35,795 nt of DNA from Candidatus Salinicoccus stercoripullorum (GTDB lineage: Bacteria; Bacillota; Bacilli; Staphylococcales; Salinicoccaceae): assembly GCA_019113295.1 (NCBI GenBank), contig DXHR01000015.1, forward strand, positions 1 through 35,795, read 5' to 3'. Numbering within the stretch: position 1 is the first letter of the stretch; the number at the start of each line of letters is the position of its first letter. Of this stretch, positions 12,354 to 21,145 are shown one piece after another. The translations under genes and the position numbers were made by a program. The notes under the pieces were generated by a model. That model searched no databases and was not told where the DNA came from. It saw only the letters and a program-made list of their open reading frames with translations.

Positions 12354-13005
12354 TGAGAGCATAGCTGAAATTGAACATGATTATCTGGAAATGGGCGGGA
12401 TTCATGCTGATATTGCACTGAGCGGCAGCGAAGGCATGCGTATGATCACTACCGGCGGCTATGATCTGATTGTGCTGGATATCATGCTGCCGGATATGGA
12501 CGGCTTTCAAATACTCAAAAAGATACGAGGGGAAGTCGATGTGCCTATTTTGATGGTGACGGCCAAACAATCGGATATCGACATTGTAAGGGGACTGAAC
12601 TTCGGGGCGGATGATTACATCATCAAGCCGTTCAGCCCCAATGAACTCGTTGCCAGGGTGAAAAGCCACCTGGCGAGATTCAATCGGATAAAAGACAAAT
12701 ATTCGACAGATGGAAGCACGGAAATAAACGGTCTTGCCATAGATCCGGAGTCAAGGGTTGTCACTCTTTATGGTGAAACAGTCAGTCTCACTGCAAAGGA
12801 ATTCGATATTCTGCATTTCCTGTCCACACATCCCAATCAGGTCTTTTCAAGGGCGCACCTGTTTGACCGGATATGGGGTGTGGAGGCTGTCGGGGACATC
12901 AGCACGGTGACTGTCCATATAAGGAAGATCCGCGAAAAGATCGAGGGTCCTGATGTCAAATTCATAGAAACGGTGTGGGGCGTCGGTTATAAGTTTCTGA
13001 ATTGA
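12325..13005 (+). CDS. OmpR/PhoB-family response regulator
   Basis: This 226-residue DNA-binding regulator is the partner of the kinase just upstream. The receiver domain (1-120) has acidic pocket E8-D10, phospho-acceptor D52 in IVLDIMLPDMDG, and the conserved T and K in MVTAK and IIKPF. The C-terminal winged helix ends VHIRKIREKIE...VWGVGYKFLN. ATG 12325 fits the family start better than the GTG at 12313. The order kinase then regulator, with 29 bases of overlap, is the reverse of the common Firmicute arrangement. The target genes are unknown; the linked membrane protein is a natural candidate. Confidence 0.93.
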   Translation: MTRILIVEDDESIAEIEHDYLEMGGIHADIALSGSEGMRMITTGGYDLIVLDIMLPDMDGFQILKKIRGEVDVPILMVTAKQSDIDIVRGLNFGADDYIIKPFSPNELVARVKSHLARFNRIKDKYSTDGSTEINGLAIDPESRVVTLYGETVSLTAKEFDILHFLSTHPNQVFSRAHLFDRIWGVEAVGDISTVTVHIRKIREKIEGPDVKFIETVWGVGYKFLN

Positions 13006-13034
13006 GTTCTATAAAAATGCAGGGAGTGGTATCG

Positions 13035-13562
13035 ATGCACAGGGAATTGGAAGAGCTTTTCGAAGAGCTGGAAGCATTGCGCAACGATTATTTCAGCACT
13101 GATGAATTCAATGATGATCTGTACAAAAGAGACGTACCGGATAAATGGAGTGTGGGAGAGGTGATCTGCCACTGCTGGCTGCTTTTAAAATATTTCCGTA
13201 TGATTTCACGTGTATACAACCCGCCGGCCAGGATGTTGTTGAAATTATCATGTCAATCCCCGGCGGGATATGATGCACATATGGAAAATATATATGCGGG
13301 GGAAACTATGAAGGCTCCGGCTTTCCTGGTACCGGATATGAAGCGGGAATATTCCAAAGGCGAGCTCCGTATGATGCTTGAAGTTCAGACAGAAAAACTT
13401 AAAAGAGCTCTGGAGGGCCTGGACCGCGATGCCCTCTACCGGATCAGGTATCCTGATCCGGTAGCCGGTTGGCCGAATATCATACAGTCGGTGAAATTGG
13501 CCAAGATACACGAAGCGCACCACTACGGCATCGTACTGGAAAGGGTGAGGGAAAATCGATAA
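13035..13562 (+). CDS. DinB-fold (YfiT/DinB_2-like) protein
   Basis: This 175-residue soluble protein shows the four-helix DinB pattern: DKWSVGEVICHCWLLLKYF near residues 35-55, with a metal-type histidine, and IHEAHHYGIVLERV near the C-terminus, with the other two. Members are damage-inducible or thiol-S-transferase-like metal proteins of mostly unknown activity; this is not the polymerase also called DinB. ATG 13035 has AGGGAG eight bases upstream; the TTG at 13002 would overlap the regulator gene. It follows the response regulator by 29 bases, and a DUF3267 gene follows directly. Confidence 0.75.
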   Translation: MHRELEELFEELEALRNDYFSTDEFNDDLYKRDVPDKWSVGEVICHCWLLLKYFRMISRVYNPPARMLLKLSCQSPAGYDAHMENIYAGETMKAPAFLVPDMKREYSKGELRMMLEVQTEKLKRALEGLDRDALYRIRYPDPVAGWPNIIQSVKLAKIHEAHHYGIVLERVRENR

Positions 13563-13638
13563 GTATGTACTGGACATCTTTGAAGACAGGAAAACACTGA
13601 ACAAAATAGCTGTAATTTCGCTTATCATCACCGGCGTC

Positions 13639-14118
13639 ATGCTGATACCGCCGCTTTGGATGGACGGCAGGGTGTTCCTTTCGCAGATGGCAGACGGAGG
13701 TGCCGAGTTCCGGATCGCCTTTGGCGGCATATTGCTTGCATTGGCACTCTTGTTCGCGGTGTTTACAGCCCATGAAGGGATACACGGGCTGTTCTTTAAA
13801 TTGTTCTCACCGGCCTCCAGAGTAAAGTTTGGCTACACAGCAGGAATGCTTTATGCCACAGCACCGGGATCGGTGTATAAAAGAAAACAATTTATGGTCA
13901 TCATTCTGATGCCATTCATCATAATTACGGCGGTGCTGCTCCTTATGATGTTTGTTTTGCCCCACCCTTCCTACAAATATATACTGGCTATACACACAGG
14001 CGGGTGCGCAGGTGACTTTTATTACGTGTACCTGATGATGAAATACAGAAATTTGGAATACGCCGAAGATACAGATGTCGGTATGACTCTGTATGAAACG
14101 CAGCCTGATAATGGATGA
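13639..14118 (+). CDS. DUF3267-type membrane protein, N-terminus uncertain
   Basis: From ATG 13639 the product has 159 residues. It contains HEGIHGLFFKLF (HExxH-like, as in zinc metalloproteases), several membrane helices and a GGCAGDFYYVYLM motif, together matching DUF3267. The frame stays open back to 13549 and reads ...KYVLDIFEDRKTLNKIAVISLIITG..., which looks like true N-terminus leading into the first helix. No ATG, GTG or TTG is in frame there. GTGAGGG lies just before 13555, so initiation at ATC 13555 or CTG 13570, coupled to the preceding stop, is possible. Otherwise the start codon has mutated. The likely role is a membrane protease or a relative; no substrate is known. Confidence 0.7.
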   Translation: MLIPPLWMDGRVFLSQMADGGAEFRIAFGGILLALALLFAVFTAHEGIHGLFFKLFSPASRVKFGYTAGMLYATAPGSVYKRKQFMVIILMPFIIITAVLLLMMFVLPHPSYKYILAIHTGGCAGDFYYVYLMMKYRNLEYAEDTDVGMTLYETQPDNG

Positions 14119-14125
14119 AGATGAG

Positions 14126-14139
14126 CGAACGTGGGTTCG
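14126..14139 (+). promoter_or_regulatory. LexA/DinR (SOS) box upstream of DNA polymerase IV
   Basis: CGAACGTGGGTTCG is an exact CGAAC-N4-GTTCG, the Gram-positive LexA operator core, and inverted-repeat pairing extends to 14124-14141. It sits in the -35 region of the promoter whose -10 is at 14149, so LexA would repress it. The same hairpin could weakly terminate the gene before it. Confidence 0.8.
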
Positions 14140-14145
14140 CTTTTG

Positions 14146-14154
14146 TGCTATAAT
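14146..14154 (+). promoter_or_regulatory. Extended -10 promoter of dinB
   Basis: TGCTATAAT combines an extended TGN with a consensus TATAAT (14149-14154). No clear -35 is present, and the LexA box occupies that place. The start codon is 33 bases further on. Confidence 0.65.
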
Positions 14155-14186
14155 AAAGTATAAAGCATTAATGTCAGGTGAAAAAC

Positions 14187-15254
14187 ATGGAGAGAAGAAT
14201 AATTCATATTGATATGGACGCATTTTTCGCCCAGGTGGAGCAGCGGGATTACCCGGAATATCGTGGCAAACCGGTGATTGTCGGCGGAAAATCATGGAGC
14301 AGGGGAGTGGTCTCCACTGCCAGTTATGAAGCACGTAAATACGGTGTGCACTCCGCCATGCCGACGAAACAGGCTCATAAACTGTGCCCTGACGGTATAT
14401 ATCTGCCGCCGAGATTTGAGGTATATAAGGAAATATCAAAAACGGTCATGGGAATTTTCCTGAAATATACCGAGGTGGTTGAACCACTCTCCCTTGATGA
14501 AGCCTACCTTGATATTACTCATCTTGTTTCCAGGGAACGGACGGCGCGCTCGATTGCCCTGAGCATACAAAAGGAAATTTATGATGCTACAAAGCTGACA
14601 TCCTCAAGCGGTGTTTCCTACAACAAATATCTGGCCAAGATCGCTTCAGGAATGAATAAGCCTGCAGGAACGACGGTGCTGCACTATGGAAATGTGCAGG
14701 ATGTCCTGAATGGCATGTCCATCGGAAAGTTCCCGGGCGTGGGGGCTGTAACGGAACAAAAGATGAAACACCTGGGCATATATACCGGACAGGATCTCTA
14801 CAACTGGTCGGAAGATGAGCTGATCCGGCAGTTCGGCAGGCGGGGAGCGGGTCTCTATCAGAAGGCGAGAGGCATCGGTACAGCGGAGCTTAGTATCGAA
14901 AGGATCAGGAAATCAGTAGGTAAGGAAACGACATTCAATTATGATATCAATGATGATGCTGAAATTCTGAGGGTGCTTGAGGGTTTAAGCGGGAAAGTGA
15001 GCCGTAATCTCGACAGGCACCAGTTCGCCGGCCGTGTGGTGACAGTGAAAACAAAGACGGCGGACTATGCCACACACACAAAACAGATGATGACGGACAA
15101 TCCTATTTTCCACGGTGAGGAGATATTCCATTACGCATATTCACTCTATCATGACGTAAAAAGTCCCGAAGACCCCATCAGGCTCATAGGAGTGACTGTC
15201 TCCCATCTGTCAGAGCGGACATACCGCAATCTCACAATATATGATTTTATTTAG
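14187..15254 (+). CDS. dinB: DNA polymerase IV (Y family)
   Basis: This 355-residue translesion polymerase has catalytic D9 in [12 protein letters not shown] and the D104-E105 pair in SLDEAYLD. The [17 protein letters not shown] finger region, helix-hairpin-helix [12 protein letters not shown] and a C-terminal little-finger domain all follow in order. It lets replication pass damaged bases at the cost of errors. ATG 14187 is preceded by AGGTG; the GTG at 14178 would be part of that ribosome site. It is transcribed alone from a promoter with a LexA box, so SOS induction is likely. The final stop is only five bases from the end of the convergent gene, with no hairpin between them. Confidence 0.95.
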   Translation: MERRIIHIDMDAFFAQVEQRDYPEYRGKPVIVGGKSWSRGVVSTASYEARKYGVHSAMPTKQAHKLCPDGIYLPPRFEVYKEISKTVMGIFLKYTEVVEPLSLDEAYLDITHLVSRERTARSIALSIQKEIYDATKLTSSSGVSYNKYLAKIASGMNKPAGTTVLHYGNVQDVLNGMSIGKFPGVGAVTEQKMKHLGIYTGQDLYNWSEDELIRQFGRRGAGLYQKARGIGTAELSIERIRKSVGKETTFNYDINDDAEILRVLEGLSGKVSRNLDRHQFAGRVVTVKTKTADYATHTKQMMTDNPIFHGEEIFHYAYSLYHDVKSPEDPIRLIGVTVSHLSERTYRNLTIYDFI

Positions 15255-15259
15255 TACAG

Positions 15260-16276
15260 CTAATCCGCGCCTATTTGGGTATTCACCTTTTTATTCTCCC
15301 CGGAGGTCTTTTCATGCTGGACGATCATCTGATAGATGATGATTATTTCATAGAGCACATGGATTTTGAAAGCGTCCTTTTCTCCATCCATCCCTCTGAT
15401 GCGGCGCCTTAACGACCGGACGGGTGGATACGTCATTTTCAGTATGGAGAGATCGCCAGCGAGGCAGCGGGCGATTTCATCCATCGCCTCCTTCTCTTCC
15501 AAAGAGAAGTCCATGGTTATATTTTCAGGCAGGTAAATCAGATTGCCGACATGGACGAAATAGAGCTTTTTGAACTGGCTCTCACGTTCCAGGCGGTTCA
15601 TGAGACGCATTTCATTGCGGTTGGATCTGTGATATTTGAATTCATCCTGCTGATATTTCAGCAGTTTTTCGGACTCGGTGATCTGATCCTGGATACTGCT
15701 GTATTCCTTTTCCGATTTTCCCGAGACGAATGCGCCTTCTGTAAGTTCACGGATTCTCCCGACGAGTAACTGATGTGTCCTTTTGGTGGTTGCTTCGGTC
15801 ATTTTTTCTATCTGATCTGTATATTTTGGTGGCAAGATGAAAAAGTTGACCAGTGTACTGGTAGCCAGACCGATCGTAGTCGTTGCCAGCCTTGAAAAGA
15901 AATTGTAGAAATACGCATCTCCGACAGAAGGGACCATGGCCACGGCTGTGAGAGCGGCGACAAGGACACCGGCATGGAGTTTCAATCTATAAGTGACAAA
16001 AATGGTCAATGTTGCGGCCAGTGAATACGTCAATGCGCTCTCTCCGAACAGATAGAGGGAAGCGACCGCGATAAAAGCTCCAATGATCGAGGCGGGAAAT
16101 CTCACGTATGCTTTCTTCAAGGAAGCGTAGGCAGTCGGTTCTATGGTGACGATTGCAGTGATTACTGCAAAAATGGGCGGCAGGTTCAGCACAATGCATA
16201 TCACTGCTGTGAGGAAGGTGGAAATGCCTGTTTTTATGATTCTTGGTCCAATGATTTTACGGATATCAAAAGTCAT
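15260..16276 (-). CDS. FUSC/aromatic acid exporter-like membrane protein (first copy)
   Basis: This 338-residue protein has an N-terminal half (1-150) of about six membrane helices and a long helical cytoplasmic C-terminal half. The start IGPRIIKTGISTFLTAVICIVLNLPP and the ending of the membrane part at NFFILPPKY are shared with the ArAE/DUF939 group. A second member, with the same layout and a matching FIPPKY motif, is encoded at 30416-31528. Family members are named for aromatic acid efflux, but function is untested in this clade. It is divergent from map with a 106-base gap. Confidence 0.78.
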   Translation of the reverse strand: MTFDIRKIIGPRIIKTGISTFLTAVICIVLNLPPIFAVITAIVTIEPTAYASLKKAYVRFPASIIGAFIAVASLYLFGESALTYSLAATLTIFVTYRLKLHAGVLVAALTAVAMVPSVGDAYFYNFFSRLATTTIGLATSTLVNFFILPPKYTDQIEKMTEATTKRTHQLLVGRIRELTEGAFVSGKSEKEYSSIQDQITESEKLLKYQQDEFKYHRSNRNEMRLMNRLERESQFKKLYFVHVGNLIYLPENITMDFSLEEKEAMDEIARCLAGDLSILKMTYPPVRSLRRRIRGMDGEKDAFKIHVLYEIIIIYQMIVQHEKTSGENKKVNTQIGAD

Positions 16277-16332
16277 ATCATAACTTCTTTCTCTAAAATT
16301 TAAGCTGTATGTTCAGTATAGCATGAAGAATT

Positions 16333-16341
16333 TGTTATAAT
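16333..16341 (+). promoter_or_regulatory. Extended -10 promoter of map
   Basis: TGTTATAAT has the TGN extension and a perfect TATAAT (16336-16341). The start codon is 41 bases downstream. No convincing -35 is seen. Confidence 0.55.
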
Positions 16342-16370
16342 AAAAACTGAAAATATATTTTTAAAAGTAA

Positions 16371-17138
<768 letters not shown>

Positions 17139-17160
17139 TAAAATAAGGAAAAACGTACAC

Positions 17161-17207
17161 AAAAAGGACTGGAGACCTGGTCAATACCAGAGTCTCCAGT
17201 CCTTTTT
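17161..17207. terminator. Bidirectional terminator between map and the minus-strand group
   Basis: AAAAAGGACTGGAGAC (17161-17176) pairs with 17192-17207, and an inner CTGGT/ACCAG stem sits inside. A and T tracts on both sides let it serve both directions. Confidence 0.9.
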
Positions 17208-17234
17208 GCCGTCCTTCTGTAAAGATCAGCCTGT

Positions 17235-17429
17235 TCAGGCAGGGTTCTTCCTGTCATCAGGCCTGCCGGTATCTTCAGGCTTCTGATCTTCCGCAAGGTT
17301 ATCGGTATTTCGGGGAGTCTCTTCATCAGGATGCCTGTCAAATAAGTTGTCAAGAGCAGAGACTCCGCCACCTTCGTTGACCATGCGGTCAATACCGCGT
17401 TCGGGAGTGCCTCGTTCCTTGAAGGTCAT
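17235..17429 (-). CDS. Small hydrophilic protein, 64 residues, unknown
   Basis: The product starts MTFKERGTPERG and has a glycine run (NEGGGVSALDNLF). It ends in about 30 strongly charged, proline-rich residues that look disordered. No family is recognised. Two ATG codons, six bases apart, follow AAGGAGGGG on the minus strand; the second (17429) has normal spacing, the first almost none. A TATAAT lies just upstream of the ribosome site, so the gene may have its own promoter, although it also follows carbonic anhydrase by 57 bases. It ends at the terminator at 17161. Confidence 0.6.
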   Translation of the reverse strand: MTFKERGTPERGIDRMVNEGGGVSALDNLFDRHPDEETPRNTDNLAEDQKPEDTGRPDDRKNPA

Positions 17430-17486
17430 CTTCATCCCCTCCTTACATATATTATACCTCAAATCGGTATAAAATAACACTTTCAT

Positions 17487-18062
17487 TCAATTTTCCGAGC
17501 TGTATTCATAACCGTCTGTCACGAGGTCGATCTTGCCGTCATCAGGGTTGATGACAACACCGTGTACAGGAATGTCCGGAACCATTAGTGGATGCTGACG
17601 CACTTTTGCGACACTTTCCGCCACGCTCTCTTCCACACTGTCAAAGCCTTTCAGCCATTCTTCTATATCGATGCCTGAATGTTTCAAAGTGTCGAAGACA
17701 CCCGGGCTGATGCCGCGGTTTTCCATCTCCTCCATTACCGGTTCGGGCTGGAGGGCACCGAAACCACAGTCGTGGTGGCCCATGATCATGACTTCATCCG
17801 CACCGAGCATATAGACGGCCACAAGAATACTTCTCATAGTACTTCCGTAAGGATGGGCAATCATGGCACCGGCGTTCTGGATATGCTTGATATCCCCATT
17901 TTTAAGGCCGAGTGCTTTCGTGGATAATTCAGTCAGTCTTGTATCCATGCAGGAAACAAGCACCATCTTTTTGTCCGGTGATTTGGTCGTTGTGTACTTC
18001 TCGTACTCTTTGTTTTCTACGAACTGCTGGTTGTACTCGAGTAAATCATGCAATAGACTCAT
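17487..18062 (-). CDS. Beta-class carbonic anhydrase
   Basis: This 191-residue enzyme interconverts CO2 and bicarbonate. The zinc ligands are C38 (in CMDTR, with the D40-R42 pair), H96 and C99 (in GHHDCG). HIQNAGAMI is also conserved in the family. The start is M at 18062: the frame opens further upstream, but residues before it are unlike the family, and AGAGGAAGA lies before this ATG. The first 17 bases overlap the end of the YihY/BrkB gene, so the two are translationally coupled. A link between bicarbonate and that membrane protein is only inference. Confidence 0.9.
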   Translation of the reverse strand: MSLLHDLLEYNQQFVENKEYEKYTTTKSPDKKMVLVSCMDTRLTELSTKALGLKNGDIKHIQNAGAMIAHPYGSTMRSILVAVYMLGADEVMIMGHHDCGFGALQPEPVMEEMENRGISPGVFDTLKHSGIDIEEWLKGFDSVEESVAESVAKVRQHPLMVPDIPVHGVVINPDDGKIDLVTDGYEYSSEN

Positions 18063-19089
18063 CTTGTCCGTCTTCCTCTTTCTCTTTTCGTAAAGTACGC
18101 TTATGCATAATCGCATTTATCTGTGCGCCTAATATAATAATAACACCTGTGATGTACAACCATAATATTAAAATGATTACACCTGCGATACTGCCGTATG
18201 TGGCAGAGTAGTTGCCGAAGTTTGAAATGTAGAAGCTGAAGGCCCATGAAGCCACGAGGAAAGCGATTGTCGTGAACAGTGTGCCGGGGATGACAGACTT
18301 CACTTTCAGTCTGATATTCGGTGCCGTCGTATACATGACAAGGAACACGACAAACACGAGAAGTACCGGCAGGATGCTTCTTACAAGATTCCATAGTGTC
18401 TGGAAGTGCTGGTCGAGTCCGATCACGCCGAACATGAGATTACCGATCTGCCCGCCGAATACGATCAGTACGAAAGTCAGTATGACTGAAAGGGCAAGTA
18501 TTACGGTGAACACCACAGACAGCAGCTTTGCGACGATGAAATTCCTGTTATCCTCTATGTCATATGCAACATTGAAAGCGTTCATGAGGGCCGTCATGCC
18601 ATTCGAAGCGGACCACAGGGTCACAATCAGACCGACAGAAAGCAGGCCGCCGCTCGATGCGGTCATGACATCGCCGATGATCCCTTCCAGGGTGCCGGCA
18701 ATATCAGACGGCGCATAGTCCTGGATCATCTGTGTGATTGTCTCCTGGTCAATCTGGAATAAAGGCACCAGTGTCAAAAGGAAGATCAGGAGAGGGAAAA
18801 CTGCCAGCAGGAAATAGTATGCCAGCTGGGCAGCCATTCCCGATGTATTGTCTTTTGAAAACTGGAACATGAGACTCTGGAAGAAATTCGGATCGTCTTT
18901 TATCTTGGCGGGTTTGTTGATTTTGGAAACATAGAATTCCTCATCAGGTTTTTTGGGCACCTTGGATTTGAACTTCACCTCATCGACGAATATGTCGTCA
19001 CTGCTGTTCCGGGCTTCTTTCTCCCTGTTCTTTTTTTCCGCCATCTTCGCTTCATTCAGATAGTTTGAGCTGCTTTTATTTATTGTCAT
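18046..19089 (-). CDS. YihY/BrkB-family membrane protein
   Basis: This 347-residue protein has a charged cytoplasmic N-terminus of about 75 residues. Six membrane helices follow, starting at GMAAQLAYYFLLAVFPLLIFLL, the family hallmark. Other conserved parts are LLSVGLIVTLWSASNGMTALMNAFNVAYD and the last helix with GAQINA. The family was once called RNase BN in error; a transport or lipid-related role is suspected. AAGAGGTG precedes ATG 19089. The first gene of a minus-strand operon with carbonic anhydrase. Confidence 0.88.
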   Translation of the reverse strand: MTINKSSSNYLNEAKMAEKKNREKEARNSSDDIFVDEVKFKSKVPKKPDEEFYVSKINKPAKIKDDPNFFQSLMFQFSKDNTSGMAAQLAYYFLLAVFPLLIFLLTLVPLFQIDQETITQMIQDYAPSDIAGTLEGIIGDVMTASSGGLLSVGLIVTLWSASNGMTALMNAFNVAYDIEDNRNFIVAKLLSVVFTVILALSVILTFVLIVFGGQIGNLMFGVIGLDQHFQTLWNLVRSILPVLLVFVVFLVMYTTAPNIRLKVKSVIPGTLFTTIAFLVASWAFSFYISNFGNYSATYGSIAGVIILILWLYITGVIIILGAQINAIMHKRTLRKEKEEDGQDESIA

Positions 19090-19108
19090 AAAATTTCACC
19101 TCTTTAAC

Positions 19109-19134
19109 AAAAAAGGGCCAACTGCCGTCAGCCC
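19109..19134 (-). terminator. Terminator after the YtxH-like gene
   Basis: On the minus strand GGGCTGAC pairs with GTTGGCCC (two wobble pairs) around a four-base loop, followed by six T. It separates the YtxH-like gene from the YihY gene downstream. Confidence 0.7.
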
Positions 19135-19150
19135 TCCACATATTCGATTT

Positions 19151-19471
19151 TTAATTTAAATGTTTCTGATCACGTTTTTTCATGAATGTATCTTTGGCAT
19201 CCATGATGGATTGTTCAAGCTCGGGATTTTTCTGCCTGATTTCCTCGATTGTATCTTTCCAGAACATCACTTCGTCTTTGAGGGAATCAAATTTGGATGG
19301 CTGACCGGAATTGGAAGAGAATTTCTGTTTTGCCTCATCCGGATTCTGGGCATAATATTTAAGGTCTTTGGAGCCGCTGATCACAGAATCTCTCGTGCCC
19401 TTGTCAATCAGACTGAGCCCTGCGCCAACAGCAGCACCGATCAGGATTGCGGGAATAAGTTTGTTTTTCAT
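19151..19471 (-). CDS. YtxH-like membrane-anchored protein
   Basis: This 106-residue protein has an N-terminal hydrophobic anchor (KLIPAILIGAAVGAGLSLI) followed by a charged helical tail. The layout (short glycine-rich helix then TRDSV and a long amphipathic region) resembles YtxH-domain proteins, often tied to general stress. ATG 19471 has AAAGGAG on its strand. It forms a single-gene unit ended by the hairpin at 19109. Assignment to YtxH is by resemblance only. Confidence 0.65.
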   Translation of the reverse strand: MKNKLIPAILIGAAVGAGLSLIDKGTRDSVISGSKDLKYYAQNPDEAKQKFSSNSGQPSKFDSLKDEVMFWKDTIEEIRQKNPELEQSIMDAKDTFMKKRDQKHLN

Positions 19472-19625
19472 GTAAATTCTCCTTTGTGAGTACTGATATA
19501 GTTGCTTATAACCATTTTAAAACAAATTCAAACTATATTCATCCAATAACGTGATTTTAAATTTTATTATCAAAAGAACTTTGTTAATATGAATATGTCG
19601 AAGAAACGAAACGGAGGGCTTACAT

Positions 19626-19826
19626 ATGGATAAAGGTACAATGCTCAATGAAATTGAAGATAAATTGAATGTGGTGAACAAAGGTATGTTCAAGCCGGGA
19701 GACTTCAATGACGAAAGCCTGGGTGAAATTGAAGAAATTCACAGTATGGTGACCGGAAGAACGTCGATTTCAGCCATTGAACAGTCTGCCATCATCGAAG
19801 AGCTTTCAAAACTCAGAAATTCATAA
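19626..19826 (+). CDS. UPF0435/DUF1128 small protein
   Basis: This 66-residue helical protein carries the pattern KLNVVNKGMFKPGDF...LGEIEEIHSMV...S..E..AI.EEL..LR, matching UPF0435 (YfkK-like). Function is unknown. A good ribosome site lies upstream (ACGGAGGG, 19611-19618), and TAATAT with a TG extension near 19583-19590 may be its -10. It ends 16 bases before the TTG start of ampS, so both are probably cotranscribed, as I recall in S. aureus. Confidence 0.82.
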   Translation: MDKGTMLNEIEDKLNVVNKGMFKPGDFNDESLGEIEEIHSMVTGRTSISAIEQSAIIEELSKLRNS

Positions 19827-19842
19827 AAAGGGGGAAATATCA

Positions 19843-21075
19843 TTGCAACAGCTAGATGAAAAACTTGCAAAATATGCCGTTCTGCTGGTGGAAACCGGCC
19901 TTAATGTACAAAAGGGCGGCAGGGTTTTTATAAGATCCAGCGTGGATGCCCTGCCTCTCATCAGGCTGGTGACAAAAAAGGCGTATGAAAAAGGGGCGAA
20001 AGAAGTCAAAGTGAGCCTTTCCGATGATGCTCTGACCCGCATGCATGCAGAGCACCAATCCAAAGAGGAGCTGAGTACCATCCATCAGTGGACCATTGAT
20101 GAAAGGATGTACTACTCGGATGAAAAAGCGGGATTCCTGAGCATCACTTCATCTTCCCCGGAACTGTTGAAAGGTGTAGCCCCCGAAAAATTGCAGGCGA
20201 TGCAGGTCGCTTCGGGACAGGCGTTCAAGGACTTCTCAAACAGGATCCAGTCCGACTACCACAGCTGGTGTGTCGCAGGCTATCCTTCCGTCGAATGGGC
20301 GAAGCTTGTCTACCCGGATAAAGATGACGATGAAGCTGTCAGTGCACTGCTCGACCTCATACTCTACACTGTACGGGCGGATGTGGAGGATCCGGTTGAA
20401 GCGTGGGAAGAACTGGACCGCTCACTGCACGAGAAAGTGAACTATCTGAATGACAGAAAATACAAAGCGTTGAGATATGAAGCGCCGGGCACAGATTTTG
20501 TAATGGAACTGCCTGGAGGACATCTCTGGGCAGGTGCTTCGAGTGTAAATGAAGACGGCGAACGTTTCATGGCCAACATGCCGACGGAGGAAGTTTTCAG
20601 TGTCCCTAAAAAGACAGGCATGAACGGGTATGTTTCGAATACGCTGCCGCTCAGCTACGGCGGGAACATCATCGATGATTTCAAACTCACTTTCAAAGAC
20701 GGGGAAGTGGTGGATTTTGAAGCAGGTACAGGCTACGAGGTGCTTGAAAACCTGCTGAACACTGATGAGGGTGCAAAATATCTTGGCGAGGTCGCACTTG
20801 TCCCCCATGATTCACCGATCTCAAATACGGATAAATTGTTCTATAACACATTGTTTGACGAGAACGCTTCATGCCATATCGCACTCGGAAGTGCTTACGC
20901 TTTCTGCATCGAGGGTGGCAAGTCGATGTCCAGGGAAGAGCTTGAGGATGCAGGTCTCAATGATTCCATCAGCCATGTGGATTTCATGATCGGTTCTGAA
21001 AATCTCAATATATACGGCATCGATGAAGACGGGGACGAGGAGAAAATCTTCGAAAAAGGCAATTGGGCGTTTTAA
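19843..21075 (+). CDS. ampS: M29-family aminopeptidase
   Basis: This 410-residue cytoplasmic metallo-aminopeptidase belongs to the AmpS/AmpT (thermophilic) family. Conserved blocks are NMPTEEVFSVPKKTGMNG, GEVALVPHDSPIS, DENASCHIALGSAY and HVDFMIGS; the last holds the H-x-D metal pair and the earlier ones hold glutamate and histidine ligands. The start is TTG 19843, eight bases after GGGGG, giving MQQLDEKLAKYAVLLVETGLN. The frame extends back to 19777, but that would overlap the preceding gene. Length agrees with the staphylococcal protein (about 413). Confidence 0.92.
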   Translation: MQQLDEKLAKYAVLLVETGLNVQKGGRVFIRSSVDALPLIRLVTKKAYEKGAKEVKVSLSDDALTRMHAEHQSKEELSTIHQWTIDERMYYSDEKAGFLSITSSSPELLKGVAPEKLQAMQVASGQAFKDFSNRIQSDYHSWCVAGYPSVEWAKLVYPDKDDDEAVSALLDLILYTVRADVEDPVEAWEELDRSLHEKVNYLNDRKYKALRYEAPGTDFVMELPGGHLWAGASSVNEDGERFMANMPTEEVFSVPKKTGMNGYVSNTLPLSYGGNIIDDFKLTFKDGEVVDFEAGTGYEVLENLLNTDEGAKYLGEVALVPHDSPISNTDKLFYNTLFDENASCHIALGSAYAFCIEGGKSMSREELEDAGLNDSISHVDFMIGSENLNIYGIDEDGDEEKIFEKGNWAF

Positions 21076-21145
21076 ATTCTTGATGCAAAAAGCTGAAAAT
21101 ATGATAAAATTGAATTAATAAGAAAAGTCCAATAGGAGGATACCT

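Noticed and set aside
13565-13600. ATG 13565 as start for the DUF3267 gene
   Set aside because: It is in a different frame and meets a stop after eleven codons.
14124-14144. Hairpin before dinB as a plain terminator
   Set aside because: The stem is only seven base pairs with a short T run and is an exact LexA box in promoter position; any termination is secondary.
19777-19842. Upstream extension of ampS
   Set aside because: It overlaps the UPF0435 gene and adds residues unlike the family; TTG 19843 has a strong ribosome site.
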